This document shows, one piece after another, positions 29,057-37,845 of a stretch of DNA of 42,451 nt. Both the position numbers and the translations under genes were made by a program. Where the stretch lies: positions 1 to 42,451 of the forward strand of contig CAZHGD010000052.1 of assembly GCA_964531735.1 (NCBI GenBank), in the 5' to 3' direction. Every line of letters starts with the position of its first letter. Position 1 is the stretch's first letter. The notes beneath the pieces were generated by a model. The model saw only the letters and a list, made by a program, of their open reading frames with translations. It had not been told where the DNA came from and did no database searches. This stretch comes from CAZHGD01 sp964531735. GTDB taxonomy: Bacteria > Armatimonadota > UBA10988.

Positions 29057-29251
29057 CCTCGTTGGTGGCGCATCGGATGGTCGGCGCGCCGCTCAGCCCG
29101 GGCACGCGCGATGGAGGCTGAGGACACTGGCTCAGCGCGTGCGGAGACCCGACTGGGCCGCCACCGGAGCGCATCGCCTGGGCACAAGAAGGCGTCTGGG
29201 ACCCGCCTAGCCTACCCCACGCGGCGCGGAGATCAGACGTACAGCCCGCCG

Positions 29252-30151
29252 CTAGCCCTTGCAGGCGCGATAGAGGCCGATCAACTGCTCGAGCAGATCA
29301 CAGATGCTGTCGAGCACGCCCGGACCGGCGGCCACGGCGTCGTCGATGGCGATGGCGGACTCCACCGTCAGGATCAGCCCCTCGTCGGCAGACGCTTCGT
29401 TGAGCCGCTCCAGCAGCGCTTCCACCGTGTCGTTCTCGGTGGTCGACCCACGGTCGAGACGCAAGCCATCGTCGTCACCGCGGACGGTTTCCTTCTCGGC
29501 CTCGCTCCACGTCACGCCGCTCCAGCTCAGTTCCACCTGCTCGCCCACCAACAGATCGGTCAGCAGCGTAGCCGTGGCTTCGTCCTCGCCCAGCACCGTC
29601 AACAGGCGGTCCCAGGCGGTCGAGCCCTCAGCGGCTTCAGCCGGCCGGTGGATCGACAGACCGTAAGCCAGCGACGTAGCGCTCGTCTTCACGTAGAACT
29701 GCACCGAATCGCCGAGGAACTCCTGGGAGGCCTCTTCGGGCGAGGTGACATAGCAGACGGTCTGCTTGTTGGGCGCCCACGACTCGAACGCCTCGCCGGT
29801 GCGGTCGCCCAGGGTCTGGGCCAGCACACCGCCCAGGCCGGTGCGGGACCGCCAGGTGGTGCCGGAGACGTTGCCGTGGAAGTCCTGCACGGTGAACCCG
29901 TCGAACTTGGCGCGGCGGCGGCGCTGACGGACCGGCTTGGCGGCGGTCCGGCGCTCCTCCGGCGGCTGGCTGGCAATCTCCTGCTCGCGGCGGAGGTTCC
30001 GCACGATCCGCTCTTGGAGCTCTTCCTCGACCTCTTGCAGACGTCCGGTATCGGTATACCGGATGACTAGAGTCGGGGTCTTGACCTCGACCACCTCGTA
30101 TTCGCCGAGACGGTTGGCGTAGGTCTCGCCCGTCTTGAAGAAGTCGCCCAT
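29252..30151 (-). CDS. Unknown soluble protein, about 299 aa
   Basis: No family recognised. The ATG at 30151 is preferred over a GTG at 30157 because GAGGA lies eight bases before it. Residues 1-50 (MGDFFKTGETYANRLGEYEVVEV, then LVIRYTDTG) look like a small beta-domain, followed by a charged helical segment with RRRRAKFDGF, then a mixed domain (FHGNVSGTTWRSRTGLGG; SPEEASQEFLGDSVQFYV) and an acidic helical end. A region rich in Glu and Asp (EATATLLTDLLVGEQVELSW) follows. It stands alone, convergent with the sigma factor and divergent from the desaturase, so context gives no clue. Confidence 0.6.
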   Translation of the reverse strand: MGDFFKTGETYANRLGEYEVVEVKTPTLVIRYTDTGRLQEVEEELQERIVRNLRREQEIASQPPEERRTAAKPVRQRRRRAKFDGFTVQDFHGNVSGTTWRSRTGLGGVLAQTLGDRTGEAFESWAPNKQTVCYVTSPEEASQEFLGDSVQFYVKTSATSLAYGLSIHRPAEAAEGSTAWDRLLTVLGEDEATATLLTDLLVGEQVELSWSGVTWSEAEKETVRGDDDGLRLDRGSTTENDTVEALLERLNEASADEGLILTVESAIAIDDAVAAGPGVLDSICDLLEQLIGLYRACKG

Positions 30152-30312
30152 GAGCACGTTCCTCGGTCGCTGAATGTGAAGTATTCAGGATAACACAAGA
30201 GCAGTACCGCGCCAAGGCGCCCTGCGGCGGCGATCGCGTCGCCGGACGGCAGACCTCGCACCGCCCTGACGGGTCGGCCCGCCGAAGCCACAATGTGAGC
30301 CGGAGGCAATGA

Positions 30313-31428
30313 TTGCCCTGCCCCACTGAGACCCCGCTCCACCGCGCGGCCCGCACGTGCCCGACCGCGCACCCCGCGCGGTGGCAGGCGGTGGTCGCGC
30401 GTTACCAGACGCCCGCCTATGGAGCCGCGGCGGTGCAGGTCGCCAACTCGTATGGTGGCCTGCTGCTGTGCTGGTGGCTGGCCTACCGTGCCATCGGCGT
30501 GGCCTGGCCGCTGGCCGTGCTGCCGATCCTGCTCGCCGCCGGGTTTGTGGTCCGCATCTTCATCATTCAGCACGACTGTGGCCATGGCTCGTTCACGCCG
30601 TCACGCGCCCTGAACGACGTGATCGGCCACCTGTGCAGCCTGGTCACGCTGACGCCATACCTGAGTTGGCGTCACGACCATGCCGTCCACCACGCCACCG
30701 CGGGCAACCTGGCACGCCGCGGCACCGGCGACATCTGGACCATGACCGTCGCGGAGTACCAGGCCGCCGGTGCGCTGCGTCGCTGGTGGTACCGCACGTA
30801 CCGCAGCCCCGGGGTGCTGTTCGTGATCGGCCCGGTGGTCCACTTCGTGCTGATCCAGCGGTTCACCACCGGCCTGCCCCCCAAGCTGCGCCGCGAGCGC
30901 CGCGCGGTCCACCTGACCAACCTGGCGCTGCTGCTCGAAGCCGTGCTGCTGGGCCATGTCTTCGGCTGGCCCGCCTTCCTCGCGGTGCATCTACCGATTG
31001 CCTTCGTCTCGTCGTCAGCCGGCGTCTGGCTGTTCTACGTGCAGCACCAGTACGAGCAGGTGTATTGGGCCCACGGCGACGACTGGGACTATGCGGCCGT
31101 CGCGCTGCGCGGTAGTTCATACTACCGTCTGCCGCGGTGGCTGCAGTGGTTCACGGGCAACATCGGCTTCCACCATGTCCATCATCTCAGCCCGCGCATC
31201 CCGAACTACCGCTTGCAGGCCTGCCACGAGGAGAACGACCTGTTCGCCGCGGTGCCCGTCATGAGCGTGCGGGCCAGCCTGGCGAGCATCCCGCTGGCGT
31301 TGTGGGACGAGACGGCGCAGCGCCTGCTGAGCTTTGGCGACGTGCGCCGCCGGCCGGCGGGAAGGAAGCCGACGGCCGGCTGCGAACCGGGCGATGGGCA
31401 TCGCCTGCAAGGAGCAACAGATGGGTAA
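30313..31428 (+). CDS. Membrane fatty acid desaturase
   Basis: A 371-residue integral-membrane di-iron desaturase. All three histidine boxes are present: HDCGH (from His87), HDHAVHH (121-127), and HHVHH (287-291), with hydrophobic segments in between (LLCWWLAYRAIGVAWPLAVLPILLAAGF; GVLFVIGPVVHFVLI). It resembles delta-12/omega-6-type acyl-lipid desaturases and would insert a double bond in membrane acyl chains. The TTG at 30313 is preceded by GGAGG (30302-30306) six bases away. An out-of-frame ATG at 30309 encodes only six codons. The last 30 residues are non-conserved and overlap the next gene by eight bases. Confidence 0.85.
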   Translation: MPCPTETPLHRAARTCPTAHPARWQAVVARYQTPAYGAAAVQVANSYGGLLLCWWLAYRAIGVAWPLAVLPILLAAGFVVRIFIIQHDCGHGSFTPSRALNDVIGHLCSLVTLTPYLSWRHDHAVHHATAGNLARRGTGDIWTMTVAEYQAAGALRRWWYRTYRSPGVLFVIGPVVHFVLIQRFTTGLPPKLRRERRAVHLTNLALLLEAVLLGHVFGWPAFLAVHLPIAFVSSSAGVWLFYVQHQYEQVYWAHGDDWDYAAVALRGSSYYRLPRWLQWFTGNIGFHHVHHLSPRIPNYRLQACHEENDLFAAVPVMSVRASLASIPLALWDETAQRLLSFGDVRRRPAGRKPTAGCEPGDGHRLQGATDG

Positions 31429-31807
31429 GCAAGCCGGCATGGCCGCCGCTGCACCGCGCGCCATGGGGCCTTATTCGCACTACAACATTGCCAACGGGTT
31501 CGTCTTCGTGTCGGGCATGGGCCCAATCGAGCCGGCGACCGGCGAACTCAAGCTCGGCAGCATCGCGGACGAGACGCGGCTGACGATGGAGAACCTGGGC
31601 CACATCCTGCGCGCGGCGGGCACCGACTATGACCAGGTGGTGCGCTGTACGGTCTTCCTCAAGGATCTGGGCGACTTCCAGGCGATGAACCAGGTCTACG
31701 GTGAGTTCTTCCCAGCGAATCCGCCGACGCGGACCACGGTCGGCGCCGACCTGCTGGTGGGCATCAAGGTCGAGATCGACTGCATCGCGGCCCTGCCACA
31801 GGAGTAG
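31421..31807 (+). CDS. RidA family (YjgF/UK114) enamine/imine deaminase
   Basis: A 128-residue RidA-family protein, which hydrolyses reactive enamine/imine intermediates from PLP enzymes. It contains the family pattern APRAMGPYSHYNIANGFVFVSGMGPIEP, MENLGHILRAAGTDYDQVVRCTVFL, and NPPTRTTVGADLL with the conserved Arg, ending in VEIDCIAALP. The ATG at 31421 has AAGGAG (31409-31414) six bases upstream, inside the desaturase coding region, so the two overlap by eight bases and are probably co-expressed. Confidence 0.88.
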   Translation: MGKQAGMAAAAPRAMGPYSHYNIANGFVFVSGMGPIEPATGELKLGSIADETRLTMENLGHILRAAGTDYDQVVRCTVFLKDLGDFQAMNQVYGEFFPANPPTRTTVGADLLVGIKVEIDCIAALPQE

Positions 31808-31810
31808 CCG

Positions 31811-32584
31811 ATGCTGTGGGGTGAACTGAAGTGGCGCGAAGTCGCCGCGTGGGACAAGGACGTTGTGGTCGTCGTGCCGCTGGGCTCGTGCGAGCAGCAC
31901 GGCGAGCACCTGCCGGTGCTGACCGACACCTTCCTGGTCAGCACCGTGGCCGAGCGCACGCGAGCCCTGCTGCCCGCGGACCGTTACCTCTGGCTGCCGA
32001 CGCTGTGGCTCGGCTGCAGCGAACACCATCGCGCCATGCCGGGCACGGTCAGCCTGCCCGGCGATGTCTATCTGGCCGTCGTGGAGCGCGTGCTCGAAGG
32101 ACTGGTCGCCGATGGCTTCAGCCGCATCTTCCTGCTGAACGGCCATGGCGGCAACGTCGTGCCGGCCAGCCAAGCGCTGTACAACGTTTGCCAGCGGCAC
32201 AACCGGCCCGACCTCTGGATCGTCCTCGGCTCCTACTGGACCACCTGCGCCCAAGCGATAGCCCAGGTGCCGCTGATGGAGACACCGCGGCTGACCCACG
32301 CCTGCGAGTATGAGACCTCGATGATGCTGGTAGCGCGCCCGGACCTGGTCGACCTGGCCCGCGCGCGCGGTGGTCTCCGCCCGTTCGCCAGCAAGTGGTA
32401 CGACTCGACCGGCGGTGGCCGCGTCATTGCGGCGCGCGGGTTCCACCAGATGACCACCAATGGGGCCATGGGTGACCCGACGCTCGCCCGCGAGGACAAA
32501 GGCGAGGCGCTGTTCGCGGCGATTGCGCCGGAACTGGCCGAGTTCCTGACCGAGTTCGCTGGTTGGCCGCCGCTGGGCGAGTAG
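31811..32584 (+). CDS. Creatininase family amidohydrolase
   Basis: A 257-residue protein of the creatininase (creatinine amidohydrolase) family, metal-dependent cyclic-amide hydrolases. Motifs: PLGSCEQHGEHLPVLTDT with Glu, His and Asp metal ligands, a FLLNGHGGN loop, and HACEYETSMML with a further Glu. Family members include creatininase, 2-amino-5-formylamino-6-ribosylamino-pyrimidinone hydrolase and MftE; the sequence does not single one out. It starts three bases after RidA, suggesting one transcript; a RidA next to an amidohydrolase suggests nitrogen-containing ring degradation, but this is inference. Confidence 0.85.
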   Translation: MLWGELKWREVAAWDKDVVVVVPLGSCEQHGEHLPVLTDTFLVSTVAERTRALLPADRYLWLPTLWLGCSEHHRAMPGTVSLPGDVYLAVVERVLEGLVADGFSRIFLLNGHGGNVVPASQALYNVCQRHNRPDLWIVLGSYWTTCAQAIAQVPLMETPRLTHACEYETSMMLVARPDLVDLARARGGLRPFASKWYDSTGGGRVIAARGFHQMTTNGAMGDPTLAREDKGEALFAAIAPELAEFLTEFAGWPPLGE

Positions 32585-32601
32585 TCCGCCCAGCGGCGAG
32601 T

Positions 32602-32625
32602 GCGCTACCGGCCGGCCGGTAGCGC
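32602..32625. other. 24-base perfect palindrome at convergent gene ends
   Basis: GCGCTACCGGCC followed by its reverse complement, covering the stop codon of the ATPase gene (minus) and lying 17 bases after the creatininase stop (plus). No T-run on either side. It could be a bidirectional terminator or stability hairpin. Confidence 0.55.
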
Positions 32626-33465
32626 ATAGATGGGTCGGCCGTCGTCGCCTGGCTCGGTGACGAGTTGCCCGGACGCCACCAGGCCGTCGAGCGCCGCGGT
32701 GACGACGTCGATCTCCATGCCCAGCAGCGTGGCGATGTCGGCGGCCGCCGCGCGGCGCGTCGTCCGGAACGTCGCCAGCATCCGTGCGCCCAGGCCGCCA
32801 CCGAGGCTCTCGGTGGCCACATCGGCCGCGACGCGATCGAATACCGGCCCTTCGGGCCCGAGGCGGTAAGGCTGCGCTTCAGCGGCCGGCGCGCCTTCGT
32901 GCTTCAGCACCCGCAGGCGCCACCGCCGCGGCGGATCGTCCTCTTCGAGCGCGATCACCATGGCAGCGCGATGCGCGGCCATCGCCAGCCAGCCGCCCGG
33001 CGGCAAGGCCTCTTCGGTGGCGACCAACAAGCCACACGCGCCGGCGTTGGCCAGCGCCCGGTCCAGGCGCTCGAGGGTCGCCCGCAGCCGCGGCTCATCG
33101 GCGCCGGCGGTGAGCCCGTCGAGATCGTCGATGACCACCAGCCGGATCGTGCCGCCCAACTCGGCCTCGATCAGCCCGAGCACCTCGTCGGCCTCGGATT
33201 CGAGGAGACGCGGGCCAAGGTCGACATAGCGAGGGCGCGGCTCGGCGTGCCGGCGCGCCACCGCTTCGGGGCTGCCCTTGAGGGCCAGGAAGTAGACGGC
33301 GTCTTCACCAACCGCACGGCACACGCGGTGGGCCAGCAGCGACTTGCCGCTACCAACGGGCCCGCTCAGTACCACCAGTCCGCCGGCAGGTAGACCACCG
33401 CTCAGCACACGGTCCAGCGCACGGTCGCCCGTGGGCAGCCGAGAAGCGCCTGTCATTTCAGGCAT
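32605..33465 (-). CDS. KaiC/RecA-superfamily ATPase with C-terminal winged helix
   Basis: A 286-residue protein of the RecA/KaiC-like (RAD55/GvpD) ATPase superfamily. The N-terminus has GDRALDRVLSGGLPAGG then Walker A GPVGSGKS (Lys41), and Walker B LVVIDDLDGL (Asp113/114). From about residue 225 to the end there is a basic, helical segment (RMLATFRTTRRAAAADIATLLG, then ALDGLVASGQLV) that reads as a winged helix. It starts three bases after gcvPB, so it is in the gcvP transcript, but it has no known glycine-cleavage role. It may be a signalling ATPase; substrate unknown. Confidence 0.75.
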   Translation of the reverse strand: MPEMTGASRLPTGDRALDRVLSGGLPAGGLVVLSGPVGSGKSLLAHRVCRAVGEDAVYFLALKGSPEAVARRHAEPRPRYVDLGPRLLESEADEVLGLIEAELGGTIRLVVIDDLDGLTAGADEPRLRATLERLDRALANAGACGLLVATEEALPPGGWLAMAAHRAAMVIALEEDDPPRRWRLRVLKHEGAPAAEAQPYRLGPEGPVFDRVAADVATESLGGGLGARMLATFRTTRRAAAADIATLLGMEIDVVTAALDGLVASGQLVTEPGDDGRPIYALPAGR

Positions 33466-33468
33466 TGT

Positions 33469-34929
33469 TCACGTCTCCTTGGTCCCCGTACCATCCCGCC
33501 AGCGCAGATCGAGTTGGCGCGCGGCTCGCACCTCGTCCAGTCGGCGCACCGGTGTGGTGTGCGGCGCACCATGCACCCAGTCGGGCCGCTCCCGAACTTC
33601 CGCGGCGATGGTCAGCATCGCCGCGGCAAAGGCCTCCAGAGTCTCCCGCGTCTCTGTCTCCACTGGCTCGATCAGCAGACATTCTTCCACAATCAGGGGC
33701 CAGTATATGGTCGGCGGGTGGAATCCAAAGTCAATTAAGCGTTTCGCAACATCCAGCGTGCCCGATCCCAGCTCCTTCTGCCGTCGGCCGGACAGCGCGA
33801 ACTCGTGCATGACACGCCGCCCGTAGGGCACGTCGTACTCGTCCGCCAACAAGGCCCGCAGGTAATTCGCGTTGAGCACGGCGTCGCCGCTCACCTGACG
33901 CAAATCATCGGGCCCATGCGCCCGTAAGTATGATAGTGCCCTCAACAGCACCCCGAAGTTACCTCCGAACGACATAAGCGGGCCGATCGTCGTCTCATTG
34001 GCCTCCTGCCACCGGTAACGGTCACCGTCGCGGACCACCCGCGGTTGCGGCAGGTAAGGCACCAGCGCCGGCCCGACGCCCACCGGACCGGCGCCCGGGC
34101 CACCGCCGCCGTGCGGCGTGGAGAAGGTCTTGTGGACGTTGACATGGACCACGTCGAAGCCCATGTCACCGGGCCGAGCCCGTCCGACGATGCCGTTGAG
34201 GTTGGCGCCGTCGTAGTAGAGCAACGCGCCGGCCTCGTGGAGCAGGCGGCTCACTTCGAGGATTTGGTCCTCGAACAGACCCAGCGTGTTGGGGTTGGTG
34301 AGCATCAGCGCCGCGGTACCATCATCGACCACGCGGCGCAGATCGTCCAGGTCCAGACCGCCGCGCTCGCTGGAGCGCACCTGCTGGATGTCGAAGCCGA
34401 CCAGCGCGGCCGAGGCCGGATTGGTGCCGTGCGCGGCGTCCGGCACGATCACCGTGCGCCGGGCGTCGCCGCGGGCGCGGTGGTAGGCCTGAATGACCAT
34501 CATGCCGCCCAGCTCGCCATGCGCACCGGCCGCCGGCACCAGTGAGAAGGCGGCCATGCCGCAGACCTGGCACAGCGCCCGCTCCAGCTCCCAGAGCACC
34601 GCCATGGCGCCTTGCACCGTGTCGCTCGGCGCCAGCGGGTGCGCGTTCAGGAAACCAGGTTGCGCAGCCACCCGCTCGTTGATCTTCGGGTTGTACTTCA
34701 TGGTGCAGCTACCGAGCGGGTAGAAGCCCACGTCGACGCCGAAGTTGCGCCGCGACAGCGCCACGAAATGGCGCACCACCTCCGGTTCGGCCATTTCCGG
34801 CAGCGCCGCCGGCGTCTCGCGGCGGAGCGGCGCCGGCAGCAGCTCATCCAGAGCCACCTCGGGCACGTCCGACGGCGCCACCACCGGACTGCGCCGGCCC
34901 GGCACCGATTGTTCGAAGCTCAGTTTCAT
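33469..34929 (-). CDS. gcvPB: Glycine dehydrogenase (decarboxylating) subunit 2
   Basis: A 486-residue P-protein beta subunit, the PLP-binding half. It has the family landmark GFYPLGSCTMKYNPKINE, the active-site lysine region HVNVHKTFSTPHGGGGPG (Lys267), and APHTTPVRRLDEV near the end. Together with gcvPA it decarboxylates glycine and passes the aminomethyl group to the lipoyl H-protein. The ATG at 34929 comes seven bases after the gcvPA stop, with its Shine-Dalgarno region within the last gcvPA codons. Normal length for a split P-protein. No gcvT or gcvH lies in the window. Confidence 0.95.
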   Translation of the reverse strand: MKLSFEQSVPGRRSPVVAPSDVPEVALDELLPAPLRRETPAALPEMAEPEVVRHFVALSRRNFGVDVGFYPLGSCTMKYNPKINERVAAQPGFLNAHPLAPSDTVQGAMAVLWELERALCQVCGMAAFSLVPAAGAHGELGGMMVIQAYHRARGDARRTVIVPDAAHGTNPASAALVGFDIQQVRSSERGGLDLDDLRRVVDDGTAALMLTNPNTLGLFEDQILEVSRLLHEAGALLYYDGANLNGIVGRARPGDMGFDVVHVNVHKTFSTPHGGGGPGAGPVGVGPALVPYLPQPRVVRDGDRYRWQEANETTIGPLMSFGGNFGVLLRALSYLRAHGPDDLRQVSGDAVLNANYLRALLADEYDVPYGRRVMHEFALSGRRQKELGSGTLDVAKRLIDFGFHPPTIYWPLIVEECLLIEPVETETRETLEAFAAAMLTIAAEVRERPDWVHGAPHTTPVRRLDEVRAARQLDLRWRDGTGTKET

Positions 34930-34936
34930 GCTGCCC

Positions 34937-36277
34937 TCACCCTCTCGCCGCCAGCGCCGACCACACGGCCACCAGGCCGTCCATCTCGGCGCGCGTCCGC
35001 TGCTCCGTGGCACACAGCAAGAGGCCCTGGCCGAGACCTGGGTCCCAGTCGGCCAGGCGCCAACCGGCCAGGTAGCCGGCCTCACGGGCCACGGCCTGCC
35101 AGCGCGCGGCATCCGGCACCGACACCGCGAACTCGTTGAAGTGCGGGCCCGGCGTCAGGGGCGCCACACCGGGTAGTTGCAGCAGTTGCTGGCGCAGGTA
35201 GTCGGCGTGGCGCAGGTTGACCTCGGCCAGTTCGCGTATGCCGTGGCGGCCGAGCAGCGTCAGGTAGATGGTCGTGCGGAGCGCCATCAGCGCCTGGTTG
35301 CTGCACACGTTACTGGTCGCCTTCTCGCGCCGGATGTGCTGTTCGCGGGCCTGCAGCGTCAACACAAAGCCTCGGCGACCTTCGGCGTCCACGGTCGCGC
35401 CGACGATGCGGCCCGGCATCTTGCGCACCAGCGCGTCGGTCACGGCCATGTAGCCCAGGTAAGGACCGCCGAACTGCAGCGGGATGCCCAGCGGCTGGCC
35501 GTCACCGACACAGATGTCGGCACCCATCTCGGCCGGCGTTTTGACGATCGCCAGGGCGAGTGGGTTGGCCACCACGATGAGCAAGGCGCCGTGGCGATGG
35601 CAGAGCTCGCCGGCGGCGGTGTAGTCGACAATCTCGCCGAGCGCCGTCGGCAGTTGGACCAGCAGCGCCGAGGCGCCGTCGGCCAGCGCCACCTCGAGGT
35701 CGTCGAGCGTGAAGCGGCCGAGGGCGTCACCGATGGTGGCCAGCGGGTACTGGGCCGCACGGGCGTAGCTGCCGACGGCGGCCCGCACGCGCGGGTTGAC
35801 GCCCGAGGACAGCACGAACCGGCCGCGGTGGGCCTGGCGTTCCGCCATGAGCAACGCTTCCCAGGCCGCCGTGGCGCCGTCGTAGAGCGACGCGTTGCTG
35901 ACGTCCAGACCGGTCAGCTCGCAGATCATGGTCTGGTATTCGTAGATCGCCTGCAGCACGCCCTGGGTCATCTCCGGCTGGTACGGCGTGTAGCCGGTGT
36001 AGAACTCGGCCCGCGAGGCCAGCTCGTCGACGGCGGCCGGCACGTAGTGGTCGTAGGCTCCGGCGCCGAGGAAACAGACCATCTGCGCCGCCGGGTTCTG
36101 ACGGGCGAGTTGGTCGAACCAGCGGGCCAACTCCGGCTCGTTGAGGCCGGGCGGCAGATCGAGCCGCGGGTTGCGAATGGCCTCGGGGATGTCGGCAAAC
36201 AGCTCCTCGACGTCGGTCACGCCGATCCGGGCCAGCATGGCGGCGCGGTCGGCGGCGACGTGTGGTTGGTACTTCAA
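34937..36277 (-). CDS. gcvPA: Glycine dehydrogenase (decarboxylating) subunit 1
   Basis: A 446-residue P-protein alpha subunit, normal length for the split two-subunit form. Landmarks: FLGAGAYDHYVPAAVDEL, GYTPYQPEMTQGVLQAIYEYQTM, ELTGLDVSNASLYDG, and RREKATSNVCSNQAL. The start is TTG at 36277, giving LKYQPHVAADRAAML, which aligns with the usual MRYIPHTEEDIREML opening; GAGGC lies six bases upstream. The open frame continues to 36715 but that stretch crosses the divergent gene and has no family match. Genes gcvPA-gcvPB-ATPase form one transcript. Confidence 0.93.
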   Translation of the reverse strand: MKYQPHVAADRAAMLARIGVTDVEELFADIPEAIRNPRLDLPPGLNEPELARWFDQLARQNPAAQMVCFLGAGAYDHYVPAAVDELASRAEFYTGYTPYQPEMTQGVLQAIYEYQTMICELTGLDVSNASLYDGATAAWEALLMAERQAHRGRFVLSSGVNPRVRAAVGSYARAAQYPLATIGDALGRFTLDDLEVALADGASALLVQLPTALGEIVDYTAAGELCHRHGALLIVVANPLALAIVKTPAEMGADICVGDGQPLGIPLQFGGPYLGYMAVTDALVRKMPGRIVGATVDAEGRRGFVLTLQAREQHIRREKATSNVCSNQALMALRTTIYLTLLGRHGIRELAEVNLRHADYLRQQLLQLPGVAPLTPGPHFNEFAVSVPDAARWQAVAREAGYLAGWRLADWDPGLGQGLLLCATEQRTRAEMDGLVAVWSALAARG

Positions 36278-36325
36278 CGCTGCCTCGCTTTCGGCTGGCG
36301 GCTCCGGGTGGGCGCCCACGGCGGC

Positions 36326-36355
36326 TTGACCGTCGGTCCGTGGCCGGCCTACAAT
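36326..36355 (+). promoter_or_regulatory. Promoter for the 36365 gene
   Basis: TTGACC (36326-36331), 18 bases, TACAAT (36350-36355). Start of transcription is predicted at 36361-36363, two to four bases before the ATG at 36365, so the message may be leaderless. Confidence 0.75.
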
Positions 36356-36364
36356 CGACTCGAC

Positions 36365-37843
36365 ATGCGCCAGGCCGGTCGTGCGGTGATCATGACGCTG
36401 CTCTTGGCGACGGCCATGGCCGCCGCGGAACCGCTGTGCCGGACCACTCGGATCGGGATCGAGACACCCGACTGCTGGCTTGAGCCGACCGCACCCGTGG
36501 CGATCGACCCCTGGCGGGGTGCGATCCACCCCGAACGGGTCAACGAAGAAGCCGCCTTCACCTACCATTTTAGGGCCATCGGCGCAAATCCCCGACTCCT
36601 GTTTGCGTTTCGCGCCGTAATGGCCGGTGGCGCCGACCAGGTCACCTGTCTCGCCGCGCGCGATGGTCGCACCTTCCAACCGGTGGCCCGGCAGACGCGC
36701 CGCGAGCAAGCGCACGAGGTCGACCTCGGCACCTGGCTCGCCGCCGGTGGCGCCGTCTGGGTCCGGCTCTGCCTGCGGGCCGCCAACCGCGCGTCGGACG
36801 TCGCGGTCACCGCGCTGGCCTGGCGCGGCCAGGACGTGGCGCTGATGTCACCCGCTGATGTCCGCTTGCCGCGGAGCACCTGGCTCTACCCGGCCTGGGC
36901 TGCCCACCAGGCCCGCCGTTACGCAATGGGGCTGCCGCCCGAGCGCTGGGCGGCCACCGGGCCGGGGCGCGTGACGCTCCCGCTGGCCTCGCGCTGGCAA
37001 GCCGATGGTGGCGGCGACGCCCGCCTGGCCACGGCCTGGTTCAGTGGTGAGCGCCGGCCGGTCCGCGTGCGGCAGTTGCTCAGCCCGGCTGGCCGGAACG
37101 GCGCGCGGGTCACGCTCGACGGCGTCGACTGCGCGGTTCATGCGCTGCCGTATCTGCCGCTGGGCGCCCGACTGCCCGACTGGCTCGTCGGCGAGGTGGT
37201 GCCACCGTTGCGCCTGGTCGGTGTGCCGGCTGCGGCCGAGCCGCAGTTGCTCGAGACCGGTCTGCTGGAGATCCGGCACCTCCTGGCGGCGCGCGATGAG
37301 CTGGACGCGGAGCGCTGGCGGCTCGACCTGACGGTGGTTAACCATTCACCGCAGCCGCGCGACGGCGCCATCCGCGCCCTATGGACCGCCGACGAGACCT
37401 CGGCGACGCTGGCCGCCTATCGCTTCGCGCCGGGCGCTTCCTTGGCCACCGTGTTCCTCGACGCCGGCGGCGGGGCGCCACGGCTGACCGTCGAGTTGGC
37501 CGACGGCGACACGCTCTCGGACCGGCTGACCACGCGCGTCGCCCGGCCCGAAGGCCACTTGACCCACGCGGGCTGGGCCAGCGGCGAGCAAGTTCGGCCC
37601 GTGCTCGACGGCCGCTGGCACGACCCGGCCGGCTGCCTGAGCCTGGCCGGCCGTCAGGACGCGGTGGCGGTGTTGGCGGCGCCGGTCGAGCCAGCCCTCA
37701 TGGCGTTGGCCGAGGACGTTGGCGCACGGGTGCTGATCGAGGCGCCCGACGCGCTGACGGCGCTGTGCCAGGAGTGGCAGTACGGCGGTCGGCCGCCGTT
37801 GCTGGCGGTGGCGATGCGGCCTTGGCAGGCCGCGGCGGAGTGA
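36365..37843 (+). CDS. Secreted protein of unknown function
   Basis: A 492-residue protein with an N-terminal signal peptide (MTLLLATAMAAAEP follows a short basic stretch). No family recognised. The remainder is beta-rich with tryptophans (WLEPTAPVAIDPWRG, LDLTVVNHSPQPRDGAIRALW) and ends with an alanine-rich helical part. Start at 36365 is tied to the promoter; an internal ATG at 36392 (ten codons in) is also possible and would give a conventional leader of about 30 bases, though without a clear Shine-Dalgarno. It overlaps the next gene region closely: the PBP GTG is two bases after its TGA. That suggests a link with envelope biogenesis. Confidence 0.7.
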   Translation: MRQAGRAVIMTLLLATAMAAAEPLCRTTRIGIETPDCWLEPTAPVAIDPWRGAIHPERVNEEAAFTYHFRAIGANPRLLFAFRAVMAGGADQVTCLAARDGRTFQPVARQTRREQAHEVDLGTWLAAGGAVWVRLCLRAANRASDVAVTALAWRGQDVALMSPADVRLPRSTWLYPAWAAHQARRYAMGLPPERWAATGPGRVTLPLASRWQADGGGDARLATAWFSGERRPVRVRQLLSPAGRNGARVTLDGVDCAVHALPYLPLGARLPDWLVGEVVPPLRLVGVPAAAEPQLLETGLLEIRHLLAARDELDAERWRLDLTVVNHSPQPRDGAIRALWTADETSATLAAYRFAPGASLATVFLDAGGGAPRLTVELADGDTLSDRLTTRVARPEGHLTHAGWASGEQVRPVLDGRWHDPAGCLSLAGRQDAVAVLAAPVEPALMALAEDVGARVLIEAPDALTALCQEWQYGGRPPLLAVAMRPWQAAAE

Positions 37844-37845
37844 CC

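Noticed and set aside
30309..30329. Six-codon ORF (ATG ATT ... TGA) before the desaturase
   Set aside because: Only two bases from GGAGG, too close for initiation; the TTG at 30313 has correct spacing.
36278..36715. Longer N-terminus for gcvPA
   Set aside because: The added residues have no match to the P-protein family and overlap the divergent gene and its promoter; TTG 36277 gives the standard start.
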